Source of the DNA: Lentinus brumalis
Taxonomy: Eukaryota > Basidiomycota > Agaricomycetes > Polyporales > Polyporaceae
Direction: 5' to 3'
NCBI GenBank assembly: GCA_001792895.1
Contig: MARA01000018.1
Coordinates: 496,001-560,000, forward strand
Length of the DNA stretch: 64,000 bases
Positions 36,252 through 47,770 of the stretch are shown here, piece after piece. Numbering within the stretch: position 1 is the first letter of the stretch; every line of letters begins with the position of its first letter. Below the pieces are notes generated by a model. The model saw only the letters and a program-made list of their open reading frames with translations, ran no database searches and was not told where the DNA came from. The position numbers and the translations under genes are program-made.

Positions 36252-37791
36252 TCAAATTCCCCACTGCACCTCCGACATCCTGTCAGGATTCAAACCACCC
36301 AACCATGTATCTCTGAATGCGGCCATATGGTCCCTGGTCGACGCGCATGCTGGACTGGCAGCCTGTATCGCGTACGCCTCGGGCAACATCTCACGCAAAG
36401 CCTGTCGGAAGCCGGTGAGAGGGGCCGGCACTTTGATTCAGCTGAGATGCTCACTTTGGACCGCTTTTCGGACGCAGGATGAGTGGTCAAGAAATCGATG
36501 TGCCGTCCCCCCATGGACTGCTCTAGCTTGCCTAGGCGAAGGAACATCCTGGGAGACAATGAGGCCCGCGCTAGGTGGTGAGTTCAAGAGTTCGTCACGC
36601 ACTCTGGGACTGCTTCCGGGTCGAAGCAGGCTCTGGAGGATAGGCGCATGCCGATCTTGTCCGCTAAGAAGAGGAGAGAACGTCAGTTCCGGTAGCTACC
36701 CGGAGGACTCTGGCTCCTCTGACCTTCAAATTCCTGCGTACGAGAGTTTGGCAGGTCGTACAAGAGGGCGACCGCATAGCTGGAGAATGGTATTCCCACC
36801 CAATCGAGAAGCAACGCGAGAGCGATGAGGACCTTCATCTGCGAGTATCGCTCCGAAGCGTGCCGGGCGACTGCGATAGAGCGAATCTTGAGTAAATTCG
36901 CCATTCTCCAAGTATATTTGCCAGATCCACTAGAAACCTACCAGCATGTCCGATCTCTGCCAGTGGGTTAATAACTTGTTTTCAAGTTTAGCAACGGGAC
37001 CCACCATGTCCCAGAATAGCGGCGAGACCGTTCTCGTCTTTCGCCACAGGCAAGATGCCTGTGAAGACTACGATGTTGCCATACGCCGCCATGGCGTTCA
37101 CGACGCGGTCATCATTGACCACGAACAGATCCCACTTCTTCGCACCGCCGACCTCTGGCGGGAGCTCGTCTGGATTTCCAGTGAAAGACCAGAACTCGTC
37201 CGTGCCTTTCGGCCGTTGCACATCTGGAGCATCGAGCGTGCCGAGATTGGACGCCTCGAGGATGCGCGTGGTTACCCGGCGTACGTGGCGAGTGAGCGGG
37301 TGATTCGGCGGGAGGACCTTTCCCTTGAACTCCTGCAACAGCTGTTGGTGTGACGCTTCCGCGAGCTGAGGGCTCCGTCAGACGAGTGCTGTACCGACTC
37401 AATATACCACTGACCATCGCCTCATATTTCGGGCTGATATCCATGAATCGCCATCGTCCTGTCTCGGGCACCTGTTCGAGACTTCGAAAATAGGTTAGTT
37501 TGGGCGTGCTGGGTGAATCAAGCATGCACATACGTACTGGGAGACGTAGTACCCAACCACAAACGCGCCTACCCCCGCCCACACCTTGTGCGCGGTGTCC
37601 CAGCGGCGCACGTCCCATGCACTGCCTTTCCCTGGCCCTCCTCCACCGGGACTTTCCGCACCGAATCGAACATAGCGCGGTCCACCGCTCACAGGTCGCC
37701 TCGGAACGTCCAATGGCCTTGCAGCTGGCCTAGGAAGTCTCGTCGAGTGAGCATGAATGCGCACGGCGCGCATGAGGCGAAGGGCCGACAT
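36252..37791 (-). CDS. OMA1: mitochondrial inner-membrane metalloendopeptidase OMA1 (M48)
   Basis: Eight exons: 37538..37791, 37415..37481, 37005..37365, 36942..36956, 36724..36870, 36603..36663, 36455..36548, 36252..36401; 382 aa. OMA1 is a stress-activated zinc protease of the inner membrane that overlaps in function with m-AAA proteases. Residues 1-35 are an Arg-rich presequence (MSALRLMRAVRIHAHSTRL). A TM segment (WAGVGAFVVGYYV) precedes VPETGRWRFMDISPKY. The zinc motif HEIGH (227-231) follows GLAAILG and is encoded mostly on a 15-nt exon. The downstream ligand block is SRTQEFEADKIG, then DFLTTHPASEKR, characteristic of the family. An in-frame ATG at 37884 would add 31 residues; I chose 37791 because the presequence starts cleanly there. 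The conserved C-terminal helix ends LREMLPEAYAI, followed by a 40-residue tail not usual in the family. Confidence 0.93.
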
Positions 37792-38090
37792 GGCGGTCGG
37801 GAGCAAAGTGCGGCACGCGAAGCGCGTCGTGCCGGCCTTGCGTGACCTTACTTCAGTCACGGTCACATTATACTCAACGCTCACAGTACCACTTAGTCCT
37901 GCGCCCTACATTCCACCGCACAAGATACACCGAAAGAATCATTGTGTAGTATGAAGCGTTCCCGTACATGTGTACAAAATGCCCGCGTCGCACTGAATGA
38001 GCGAAACGGAAGCTGTCCCTCGTGCCACTGCACTGATAAGTAAGTAGTGCGAGTACTTATGTACGTTCAAGTCACTGTGCCTACGTCGCC

Positions 38091-40311
38091 CTACACGTAG
38101 TTCTTCACGTCCCTTTCTCCGTCAGGCCCATCAAGCGCAAAGTCTGCCGCCGATGACCTGACGGTGGACACTTGAATAGGTATCGGATTCTGCCGGGGTT
38201 CTGTCAGCATGCAAGCACAGAGCTGTACGCAGCAGCAGCTCACGTTCGGTGTAAGATACAAATTCTTCTCACTCGTCCCTCGGTATACATGCTGGGATAC
38301 TGGGATGCTGACCGAGTGTGAGTTCGTCGGCGCTGCATTCTTGCTTGAAGCCAAAGAGCTGCGAGAGTTGAGACTGGACGTTTGCTGTCAGTATGGTCGT
38401 AGTCGGTGATAAAAGCGGAACAACACATACACGGCCATCAGAGTGTTGGCGTACACTAACGGAGGCGTAAACAGCGTTAGAGAATGCCAGTACGACAGAA
38501 GAGGGACGTACGCTTGGACGTTACAATCACGACACCGGCGTAGATGAGGTTATCTGGCATCACAAGGGCCTGAACGTGTTTATCAGGCGTGAGCATCTCG
38601 GAAAAAATGTGAGAACGACTTACAAGAATGAAACAAGCGATGTTGAACACGCTGACAGTGCGGTCAGTTGCGATGTAGATTCGAGAATTACTCGAGGGAC
38701 GTACTCGGTCAACAGTCCTGTAGAGGTTCAAGCATCGTCACAACTGAGTACCACGGAAGCCAAAGTTACAGGTCAGCTTACCCGTGTTGATGGAATATAT
38801 GATGAGGGTATCGATGAGGTTATCCGTACTGATGGCCATGTTAAGTCAGTGTGGAAAAGAAACAGTGAATGGGGACCGCTGTGACGCACCTCTCGAACCC
38901 AGTGCGACTACGCTGTAGAGTAAACGTAAGCGCAATGGTGATGATCGTATCTGCCAATGCGGCAAGACCAACGCCCGCCGAGTTCATCCACTAGACAATG
39001 GATATTGTCATTAGCATGTCGGTCCAGCACGATGAGGTACAACATGGACACTCACGGCTTCCTTTTGAGTGTGGAGTTCTGGGACAAGGAATCTGGTGCA
39101 AACCGTTAGGATGTATATCTTCCCGTGATCGCGTCAGGGGCTCTTACAGCTGCACGGTCTCCGCTGAGAGGCGGGCCCAAAACATTCAGCGGCGGCTTAT
39201 CGCTGAGTACAAAAGTGATGGCTTACCAAAAGCAAACCCTGGACAATGATTGGCCGTTCGTGAACATCAAAGAGCCCAGAAAACACAAGACCGTGAAGCG
39301 TCTTACCGAATTCCCCGAGGAGGAGTAGCGCCTGAGATGGAGTCAATCAGCGAGCAATTCTGGCAGTGCATGGCAGGAAACGTGATGTCGCGTACCACCA
39401 ACAGGACGAGCCATTTGAACCCGCGGCCAACTAATTCATATCAGCATCATAAACAATGCCGCATAGCCAGGGCACCGGCTTACTGAGATAGACTCGACGG
39501 AGGAAGAAGCTGCACCGAGTGGAGTTTGTGAGCGGACGTTGCATGGCGCAGCGCGCAACGCTTTCATCCGCCGAACGTACCTCTGGGTAACGAGGATGAC
39601 CAGACCCTGTTCATACGAGATGAGGCGTATCAGCATGGCTACGAGAGGTACTGTCACGAATGCGGAAGCGTACCGTAGTCACTCCCAGCAGCTGTGGAAC
39701 GTAGCTCAGTATCTCGCTTGGAAGAAACGATTCGCGATGAGCCCACCTTGAGCGACCAGACCGCAACAGCGAGTGCCTCCGGCTTGAAGTAGTTCGTTGC
39801 CAGATAGAAGTAGCTATGCGAGACCGCAATTAGATATCTATCATGATCAATGCACCGGGCCTGAGCTTACGATATGTGCATGCAAAGGATGGTGTGGAAC
39901 GTCTCCAACACCCTGGTGCACTGTCAGCCTCAATATGACCTTCAGAACGCAGCTATGTGCTCACAGGACAGCCGTAACCTGCTCATGCATCGCTCAGCGG
40001 ACATCGCAAGAGGGCTGTGCACGGAGACTCACCAAGCTCTTGAGTAGCCACCGGTCTTCATGATACGTGCGGTAGTAGCGATAGCATTGATTCGCAGTCC
40101 AACCGAATTGCCTGCGAGATGAATCAGCGGAGCCATAGGTTGACATCGTGAGTATGCCGCACATCAAGCCAATGAACGTCCCAATGAGCAGTGCGCCGAA
40201 CGTGTTGTCGAGCGCCGGGAGCTCTGGAAGCGACAAACTGGGGCCAGGAATCGGGCTGATAGGAACCGGACTCGGACCTGCCGTCGTCACATTTACACGA
40301 GGGAGAATCAT
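38091..40311 (-). CDS. DUF6534-type multi-pass membrane protein, copy 1 (21 exons)
   Basis: Exons: 40163..40311, 40033..40111, 39965..39978, 39871..39912, 39747..39813, 39674..39691, 39581..39606, 39484..39509, 39396..39430, 39307..39331, 39227..39238, 39148..39163, 39056..39092, 38890..38990, 38782..38828, 38705..38717, 38624..38651, 38512..38569, 38431..38455, 38244..38373, 38091..38189; 348 aa. It has about seven TM helices. Family blocks are LDNTFGALLIGTFIGLMQ, VLETFHTILCMHISYFYLAT, SFFLRRVYLI, GVGLAALADTIITIALTF, RSRTGFERSTDNLIDTLI and SKLYANTLMAVLNSR. DUF6534 proteins are abundant in mushroom-forming fungi and have no established function; a receptor-like role is speculation. Five internal exons are 12-18 nt. 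The exon sum is divisible by three, and the order of pieces matches copy 2 at 41048-43155. A TATA-like CTTATA (reverse strand TATAAG) lies about 60 bp upstream of the start. Confidence 0.85.
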
Positions 40312-41047
40312 AATGGTAGGTGAAGTGAAGCTGAGTACCGGACTGCAGAGCGTCGAGCATTCTGAAGGGCTTATATGACATCGGAGAGATCTCCGCCTGA
40401 GAGGCATCAAGGTCAGGGCATGTCGGGGAGAAGATTGCCGCGGCTACCTGCCAGTGCAAAGAAGTGGTATCCACAGATGGTCGTGGCTGTGATGCGGTTC
40501 TCCACTTCTCCTGCATGGAGGTACTTGCTTTCTCTGTATCGTGGGTGCGCCGATGTTGGGAAATGTGGTCGACAGATGCAATCCGTGGTAAGAAAGTCTG
40601 ACGTATTCCCGCATCCGTGGATACCTCATTCATGGCTATCCCAGGTCACCACAAAGGGCAGAGCCTTTCGTTGTAAGGGAACCAACCGGGAACGCTCTTG
40701 TGCCACCATCAATACCTCCAGGCGTCATCGCCTTAACATCCGCATCAAGTGAACGTCAATGGACGGAGGATGCGTCATACGGAGCCCCGAACAACGACGT
40801 GACTAGTCGCTTTGACCCAGGAACAAAGTCCCAGCATCACTCAGGGGACAAGCTTCGACATCATGCCGCCGGGATGCTTGACAGGATGCAAATCACCGCA
40901 GATGCGCCGGCGGCGTAGTCACCAGAGTTCTCAGACCGCAGTTTCAGAACGCGGGCAGTAGGGCCCCAGGACGGCACTATGTAGGCAAAAGACTTTCAAA
41001 GACTCAGGATGGCGACAACGGTTTAAAAGCACATAGAATACACTCAT
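40312..41047. other. intergenic between the DUF6534 tandem pair
   Basis: About 740 bp: promoter of copy 1 (minus strand) and 3' flank of copy 2. ORFs reading through it are the antisense or upstream extensions of copy 1 exons and are not supported. Confidence 0.6.
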
Positions 41048-43155
41048 CTACACGGCGCCCACGAATTTCTGCTGATCACCGTAGAGCGATTCGTTTGCCG
41101 TCATCGTCTCCTGTGTGACTTTGATGTCAATCGCTCCCTGCATGGTGGTCACGTCAACGTCAGCTACGTTCATATGGTAGACAGCAGAGACGCACCATAG
41201 AGTTGTTTCGTCTTCCCGCTCCAGTGGTACGACTGCGTTGCAAGACCGACATATTGATCGAACTTGAGTGAACGAGGCCCTGCCCGTGCTCGGCGAGAGA
41301 GCGACGCGAGTTAAGCCTGAACATCAAAGAAGCTCAGATAGGGGAGAGCAAATTTGTCACGCGGACCAACGTACACTGCCATGAGAGAGTTGGCGTATAC
41401 TGCGGACACCCGGGAGATCTGTCAGTGGCGCCGGGACGCCGAGAAGGGAGTGGACATACGCTTCGTCGCAACAATGTCGAGGCCGGCATAGATCAAATTG
41501 TTCGGCATCGCGATGGCCTGTGAGCCATGTCAGTCAAATCACGAGAAGAAGAGTGAGTACCGGGAATACTCACGAAGACGAAGGAGAGTATGTTGAAGAT
41601 GCTGTAGTCGTGGCAATCAACGGGAGATCGGGTCGTTGACGAACCTCATGCTGTCTTACCCCGTAACGAGTCCTGCACGACCGTCTCAGTGAGCAGCTCA
41701 CGACATCAAGCAATCAAACGAACCAGTGTTGATCGCGTAAAGGATTAGGAGGTCAATGATACCGTCCGTCCGCTTGATACCAGTACGGCTTTGATGCAAA
41801 GAGAACGTGAGAGCTGCGGTAAGGAGTGTGTCGGCGAGGGCAGCTATGCCGACGCCTGCAGAGTTCATCCACTACTGCATGTCAACGAAGTTGTCCGTCG
41901 AAGTCGTGGATACCCACTTACAGCTTGATTACTGTTATGCAAGGTAGGGTGTAGGAAGGTGTCGACCGTGACCGCTTCGACACCAATGCCCGTCAGTCTC
42001 GGTCATTGCGCACTGTCAACGTAGACAGTGCTCACCAGTTGCAAATCCTAGTGTCAATATTGCCAGAGCGTGTTAGTCGTGAAGCCAAAGAAAGGTTGTA
42101 CTGCTTATTCGTACCGAACTCCGTCAGAAGCAGTACACCCTACGATACCCGATCAGCGGTGTTCACGACAGATGGTGGTGTAACTCCAATGTAACTCACA
42201 CAGAACACCACGAGCGGCCGGAACTTGCGCCCGACTACCGACTGTCAGCGCAGGCTCAGACACGCGAATAGAGGCGTTCACGCCACGCACTCAAGTATAC
42301 CCGACGTAGGAAGAAGCTGGTGGATAATTGGTTCGGTCACACGCGACGTGAACTTCGATGCAGAACGCACTTACAGCTGAGAAACCAAAATCACAGCACC
42401 CTGCGTGGTAATCACAGGCCCATCAGCGCCCAGCTGAGGTGTCGTGTGCTCTAGATATCACTGACCGTGGACACTCCGAGCAACTGCAGATCATTGCTAT
42501 GTCAGACTACGGCTTCGAAGATCGGTGGTAGCCGAGGGCTGTCTACTCACGTTGATTGACCTGGGCAAAATCGACGATCGTGTCAGGCGGCCAATAACTC
42601 GCGAGCAACTGGACGTACCATACACCCTGAGCCAGTGCAGCCGGTTTGAAGTAGTTGCTAGTCAAATAGTAGTAGCTGGTGGCACAGCGGCCGGGGTGTC
42701 AATACCTGTCCGTGAAGCTGGCGTTGCCCTCAGTCTTGTCTTACCAGAAGTGCATGCACAGCACGCTGTGGAACGTCTCGAGTACTCTGCGATACACATA
42801 AGCGAACATCAGGAACCAGGTGTGGGGACGCGACGTACAATACAACAGTCACCTGGGCGAGGAACAACAACTGTCAGAAGCTCGCGACAGGTGATATGGA
42901 CGTGGACGTACTAAGCCTTTGAGCAACCACATATCATTCTGGTACGTGCGGAAGTAGTTGTAGCACTGGTGGGCCGTCCAACCATACTGCCTGAAATGAA
43001 ATGAGCATGCCGGCGATGCGAGTTGGAGGGAACACGTACATGAGACCAATGAACGTCCCGATGAGCAGGGCTCCAAACGTGTTATCGAGAGCCGGAAGCT
43101 GAGGCAACGCGCCCTGCAGTCCAGGAGCCGATGCAGTCGGTGGGGCGGAAGCCAT
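41048..43155 (-). CDS. DUF6534-type multi-pass membrane protein, copy 2 (20 exons)
   Basis: Exons: 43040..43155, 42912..42990, 42839..42852, 42745..42786, 42619..42675, 42551..42560, 42466..42483, 42375..42400, 42291..42316, 42200..42234, 42115..42139, 42036..42047, 41922..41974, 41724..41871, 41660..41672, 41574..41601, 41460..41517, 41375..41399, 41196..41316, 41048..41137; 331 aa. It is collinear with copy 1: LDNTFGALLIGTFIGLMQYG, VLVLETFHSVLCMHFCYYYL, FFLRRVYL, GVGIAALADTLLTAALTF, RTGIKRTDGIIDLLILYAIN and LYANSLMAVLNSRRSL. About seven TM helices. Most exon lengths are identical to copy 1 (79, 14, 42, 18, 26, 26, 35, 25, 12, 13, 28, 58, 25). It carries one extra intron, making a 10-nt exon, and lacks two introns present in copy 1. 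The terminal VTQETMTAN tail resembles the serine/threonine-rich cytoplasmic ends of the family. Function unknown. Confidence 0.87.
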
Positions 43156-43190
43156 GATCTAGCTGCGAGCAGTCCGTCTTGAAGTGGCCA

Positions 43191-43198
43191 TATATATA
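43191..43198 (-). promoter_or_regulatory. TATA-like element upstream of DUF6534 copy 2
   Basis: TATATATA lies about 36 bp upstream of the minus-strand ATG at 43155. The short distance implies a very short 5' UTR or a different transcription start, so the assignment is tentative. Confidence 0.35.
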
Positions 43199-44294
43199 TG
43201 AGAAGGGACAAGATCTCGGAGATGGCAGCAGGGAGACACACGCCTCCGAGTCAACCGCCCGCACAAAAATTGAGGGCGGCAGGAGAGCCTTCCGGATGCT
43301 ATGAGCGGAGGAATAGACTCCGAAGTATCATGGGGAATTCCCCTGCCGCTTGAAGGTCGTTACCCCTTTGGGGAGGCGGATTTAGTGTGGACGTTGCCTC
43401 CCGTCACTCAGCGCCACCGCCAGTCGCAGCGCTGTGGCGTTTTGCGCCGATGTACATAGGCTCTGTTCGCATCGTTGCTACAGGCACCGAGGAACAGAGG
43501 GCTTAGAGAGGCAGTCGCTCATGAGAGTGCCCAGGGACTCACTGTTTGCTGATGCTGATAATCATGACAACATCCGCTGTGAGTGTTGCAGAATTCGAAC
43601 GTGGAAATGTGCCTTGTTGAAGAGAGACGGGGCACGTATCCTCAGCCCCGGCCGGACTTCTGGCATAGAAGACCACATGGGATGGTCACTTCGCGAGGAA
43701 TGCGACAGCATGCAAGAACAAGAACCTGAATCACTGAGCGAGGAAGTGATCAGACTTCCGTAGATGCCGTCAGCCGGTGGTGGTGGGGCAGAGACAGCTG
43801 CAGAGGCGCCCAACGGACGAGCTCGGCTACGCGTGAACTTCAACTCAATTCGGTGTTAGCAACTTCAACCGTTCAACGGCAAGTGCTATCTTAACTCCTC
43901 ACGAGCAGGCTTCCATGTGCAGGTGGTGCGTTCATGCGCTTTTCAATCGCAACTGAGAAGCCCCATACCTACCTTGATTAGGCTTCCAACTCATGTCCGA
44001 CACGACACGACGACGCCGACGCCATGCACGACGCCATGAAGGCTGCGGTATGGCCGAATTTGGCGGGCGGCGTGTTGACTGTGTCCGGCGGCCGACCCCC
44101 TCCGACCCCTCATGCATGGATGATCAATCTGTTTTCTCGAGCATTTCCCGGCGGCTGGGAGACAGTGCGAGAGTCCACATGCACATCCGCCGGCGGAATG
44201 CTCGGACCGTGCCGCTGTTTTCCCATCCTTCTGCTTCTCGCAAGTCGCAATGGTTCTGGAAGGCGCACGCTCGACCCTCGTACACTGAGAAACC
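43199..44294. other. divergent intergenic region
   Basis: About 1.1 kb between the divergent DUF6534 copy 2 and the DMT transporter. It contains the promoters of both; short ORFs on both strands lack domains. Confidence 0.55.
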
Positions 44295-46203
44295 ATGACC
44301 TTTACGAACTGGGTCAAGGCCGGTCAAAGTGAAAGGCCAGACGAGTCCAACTATGTCCCGCTGGCTACGCTCGACAATCCTGATGGGGAACCTACGAGGA
44401 ATGAATCAGAGAACATGAACGAGCGCAATAGTCTGGCGGGACCTTACAGGAGCTTCGCGCGTCGCTTGGAGGAGGTTTTCCGTAGCAACACCGGGTTGCT
44501 GCTCATATCCCTATCGCAAGGATTCACGTCCTTGATGGGCGTATTCGTGAAGAAGCTGAACGAACTCAATCCTCCGGTCCCCCCTCTAGAAGTAAGTTGG
44601 TTCATGCGGTTCATGCTAAGACGTGAATGACGCCCTAACGAGACATTTCCAGCTTATCTGGGTTCGCATGGTCATGACCTGGATCGTCTGTGTCATCTAC
44701 ATGTAAGTAGATCTTGAATTTCACCCGCAGGGTCGAGAACATGACTTGAACAGGCATTGACAGGACAATGACGGGAGTACCAGACCCGATCCTAGGTCCA
44801 AAGGGTATCCGCACCCTGCTTGCTTTCAGGGGACTTGCCGGGTATGTTGTCGCATAGCTTCCCATCTACACTGGCACCTCACGTCATCGCTCTATAGATT
44901 TGTGGGGCTCTTCGGGACATACTACGCACTACAATATCTATCTCTGTCTGATGCGACAGTCTTATCGTTTTTGACACCCATGGCTACTGCAATCACCGGA
45001 GCCATGCTCCTCAAGGAGGATCTCACTATCAAGCAGGTCCTCGCCAGCGGTAAGCCTCAGAACTGGAATGCTTTCTCCTGTGTTACTTACAGACCTGCCG
45101 ATAGTATTCAGCTTCGTTGGAGTAGTGCTTATCGCGCGTCCGGCGTTCCTCTTCGGAAGTGACGCTCACGACGTTTTCGTGGGCGATGACAACGCAGCTC
45201 GAGTCGTCACTGCTGCACAACGCCTCGGCGCGGTGGGGTGCGTGGTACATTTAGTAACTCCACTTGAGGCTAATTCATGCTATGCGTGTAGGGTTGCACT
45301 CCTCGGCGTAGTCGGTCTGACGAGTGCCTGTAAGTGGAACCTCGACGGGGCGCCGCACTCAGGTTAACCGGCTATGACCAGACACGACGATACGAGCAAT
45401 TGGCAAGCGGGCGCACCCAATGCACAACCTCGGGGCGTTCTCGCTTTTCTGCATCCTGACAGCGCCGATCGCGTGCGTATACTTGTCCCTGCTGTATTCG
45501 GGAAGGCTGAATAGACTTTTCACAGCATGGTTGTCGTTCGGACTCCAGTCATCATCCCTGACAATCTGCCCTGTCTTCTGATGATCCTCGCAGTCAGTGC
45601 ATGCGGATTCGGCGCGCAGGTCAGCGCTCTCTTCTCGTGCGCAGCGCAGCTCTACTTAACGTACATTTGTACCGCCACAAGATGACGATGACAACAGGGC
45701 TACAGCGAGAAACCGCAGGTCGAGGCACGATGGCGATCTACGTGCAAGTAATATTTGCTCTCGTCTTCGAGCGGATATTCTTCCACACGACGCCACCGCC
45801 GCTCTCGATCCTAGGCACCGTGATTATCCTCTCCTCTGCCATATACGTTGCGGTGAGCCTCACATTCATGAAACGCGGCTTCAATTTTGACAAATGGTCC
45901 ACGGTGTCCACGGTCTTGTAGCTCAGCAAGCAGAAAGCGTCGAAACCGCTGGGCAAGCCCGCCGACGAGACAGCGCTTGAAGAGGGATTGCTTGCGAGCG
46001 CAAGTGGTGGCAACTGCGGCCATGAGACAGTGGACGACTTGGACAAACTTCCTGTTGTGACGCACTCGGGCGAGAAGTACTCAATTGGCTCAGCAGATTC
46101 TAGTGATGATGTACCGGAGCCTAGTTCGTCGAGGTCCGCTAGCAGCACGGAGGATGGCATGTGTGAGGGGCAGCCTAAGTTTATACTTACAGTAAACAGG
46201 TAA
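44295..46203 (+). CDS. EamA-type drug/metabolite transporter (DMT superfamily, SLC35G-like)
   Basis: Ten exons: 44295..44591, 44653..44702, 44764..44841, 44898..45049, 45105..45237, 45292..45329, 45382..45472, 45526..45619, 45682..45852, 45922..46203; 461 aa. About ten TM helices form two EamA repeats. The first has LLLISLSQGFTSLMGVFVKK, ELIWVRMVMTWIVCVIYM and YYALQYLSLSDATVLSFLTP with FLTPMATAITGAMLLKEDL. The second has YTTIRAIGKRAHPMHNLGAF and GLQRETAGRGTMAIYVQVIF. YLSLSDATVLSFLTP and the LKE(D/R) end of helix 4 are signatures of the fungal DUF6/SLC35G group. The cytoplasmic tail (94 residues) is acidic and Ser-rich. The substrate is unknown. The acceptor of intron 8 (AAG at 45681) is the least certain junction. 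Confidence 0.9.
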
Positions 46204-46421
46204 TCTCACAGAGTTATCGAAGGCATGCGAGAGTATATATCGAACTTGAGAGAGTACTTACCGCAAGTATGCAGCAAGAGTGATACAGCGTTGGCGGCGG
46301 GAGACTCGGAGGACTCGGAGCGCCGAACTGAGCGAACTAGTGACCCGCCTCGTGACAGTAAGGACAGTCACGGTCGGACAGTGACGAGGAGACGCCAAAC
46401 TCGTCCCCGACATCCGCCACC

Positions 46422-46789
46422 ATGGCCACCGCGTTCAGGCAGACATATCGCTACCTCGTACGTCGTTTGACCCCTCTTGGGAGTCGTGTTTAACTAGCTG
46501 AACGCTGTGAGTAGCAACGGCAAGCACATGAGCAACCAGTGATCTTCTACTCGGTCGTCCTAGGCCTCATTGGACCGGTCATGCTTGTCACTGTCCCGCC
46601 CATTCGCAAGTCACTGGGCTACAGGCCCGGAGAGCCTATTCCGACATCGTACCCTGGTGAGTACCTCATTGCGCTTTGAGAAACGCAGAGGCATATGGGC
46701 TGCACGCGTGGAGGGTCCGGAGCTAACGCGTCGTACTGGTAGTCCCGAACCGGCCCAGGAGACCAGTGCAGGGGTACGAAGATGAGTGA
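46422..46789 (+). CDS. NADH:ubiquinone oxidoreductase 9.5 kDa subunit (complex I)
   Basis: Three exons, 46422..46457, 46515..46656, 46743..46789; 74 aa. It is a supernumerary single-pass subunit of mitochondrial complex I known from Neurospora (NUO9.5 / NI9M). The protein has an aromatic N-terminus (FRQTYRYLQRQAHEQP), one TM helix (VIFYSVVLGLIGPVMLVTVP), then PIRKSLGYRPGEPIPTSYP and the terminal PNRPRRPVQGYEDE. These match the family in order and length. The gene is only about 220 bp downstream of the transporter on the same strand. The small size makes it easy to miss in automatic annotation; the splice junctions are fixed by the conserved residues on both sides. Confidence 0.93.
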
Positions 46790-47770
46790 GGGGTATCGTG
46801 TATTCTTGTTGTCGTTGAGGTGCGTCATTGCTATTCTGAGACATATGTTGCTGCTGACAGCATCATGAACAGCTACTTACCTCTGTACTGTCGCGCCGAG
46901 AGCCGCTTTCCTCATAGTGCACAACGACTAGACTCCGGAAGCAATTGAGCGACGTCGGCTCTTCTTTGACTGCTTGAGCTTGAGTTCATGCAACAAAAAA
47001 TACCGGAGTCGCGTCGAAATGCACTAGCCTTCATGCTCAACATCTACTTCATCCCCGTACTGGCCGGTATCTCCATTCACGCTTGTCAGCGCATGCTACG
47101 GCTGGCTGTCTGAACCTGCGGCGCAAACCGCGAAACCTCGACCGAACAGTGCATTGAAGGTGTGTCCTCTTCCTGTCCCGGTGGGCTGAACTGTCTGCTT
47201 GTCTAGTTCGCTCCTTCCGAATCGTAGTTTTTGTCAACCAGACACATAGCTTGTTGCACCGTGGACCTACCTTGGTTATGTCGCGCGAGGCCCTAATACA
47301 CCGGTGTTTTGCATTGACAGTGGCTGTGACTTCCGCCCTGACCATTTGTGCCATACAACTGTCGACTGCTCCCGACATGGCACGCTCTGTCTGAGTCATC
47401 CCGTTACGCAGCGAACATCGCTCACAAAGGAGGATGACCCATTACTTCACGCCCATGCATTTGCACCGTTCGTCATGTATCCTATAAACTGGTGTGTGAA
47501 CCAGGACAGTTCAAATCACGCACTCTCTTCCGCGACAATCGAAGGGTTCCTGCAGCGCACGCGCGAGAATTTGCCCATTGAGTCGCCGCACCTGTATGAC
47601 TACGGTACTTGTCCGGACGTCTCAGGACCTGTGGAGAGTAACACAGTCCGATCCGCCAGCTGTGTAGGACTTCGGCAATGGTGACCATGCAATGATCACC
47701 ACGGGTCAAATCAGACCTGGGCGTAGTTGTACACATTCTGTAGCTTCTCAAAACATAAAACAGATGACAC
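46790..47770. other. convergent intergenic region
   Basis: About 980 bp between the 3' ends of the complex I subunit gene and BUD32. Only short ORFs without domains; nothing recognised. Confidence 0.55.

Noticed and set aside
37792..37884. Upstream ATG of OMA1 (adds 31 residues)
   Set aside because: The next ATG gives a clean Arg-rich mitochondrial presequence directly.
39913..39920. Alternative acceptor for DUF6534 copy 1 giving CTRVLET
   Set aside because: Using it skips a 14-nt exon that is conserved in copy 2 (VTVVL versus VTAVL); the chosen model fits both copies.
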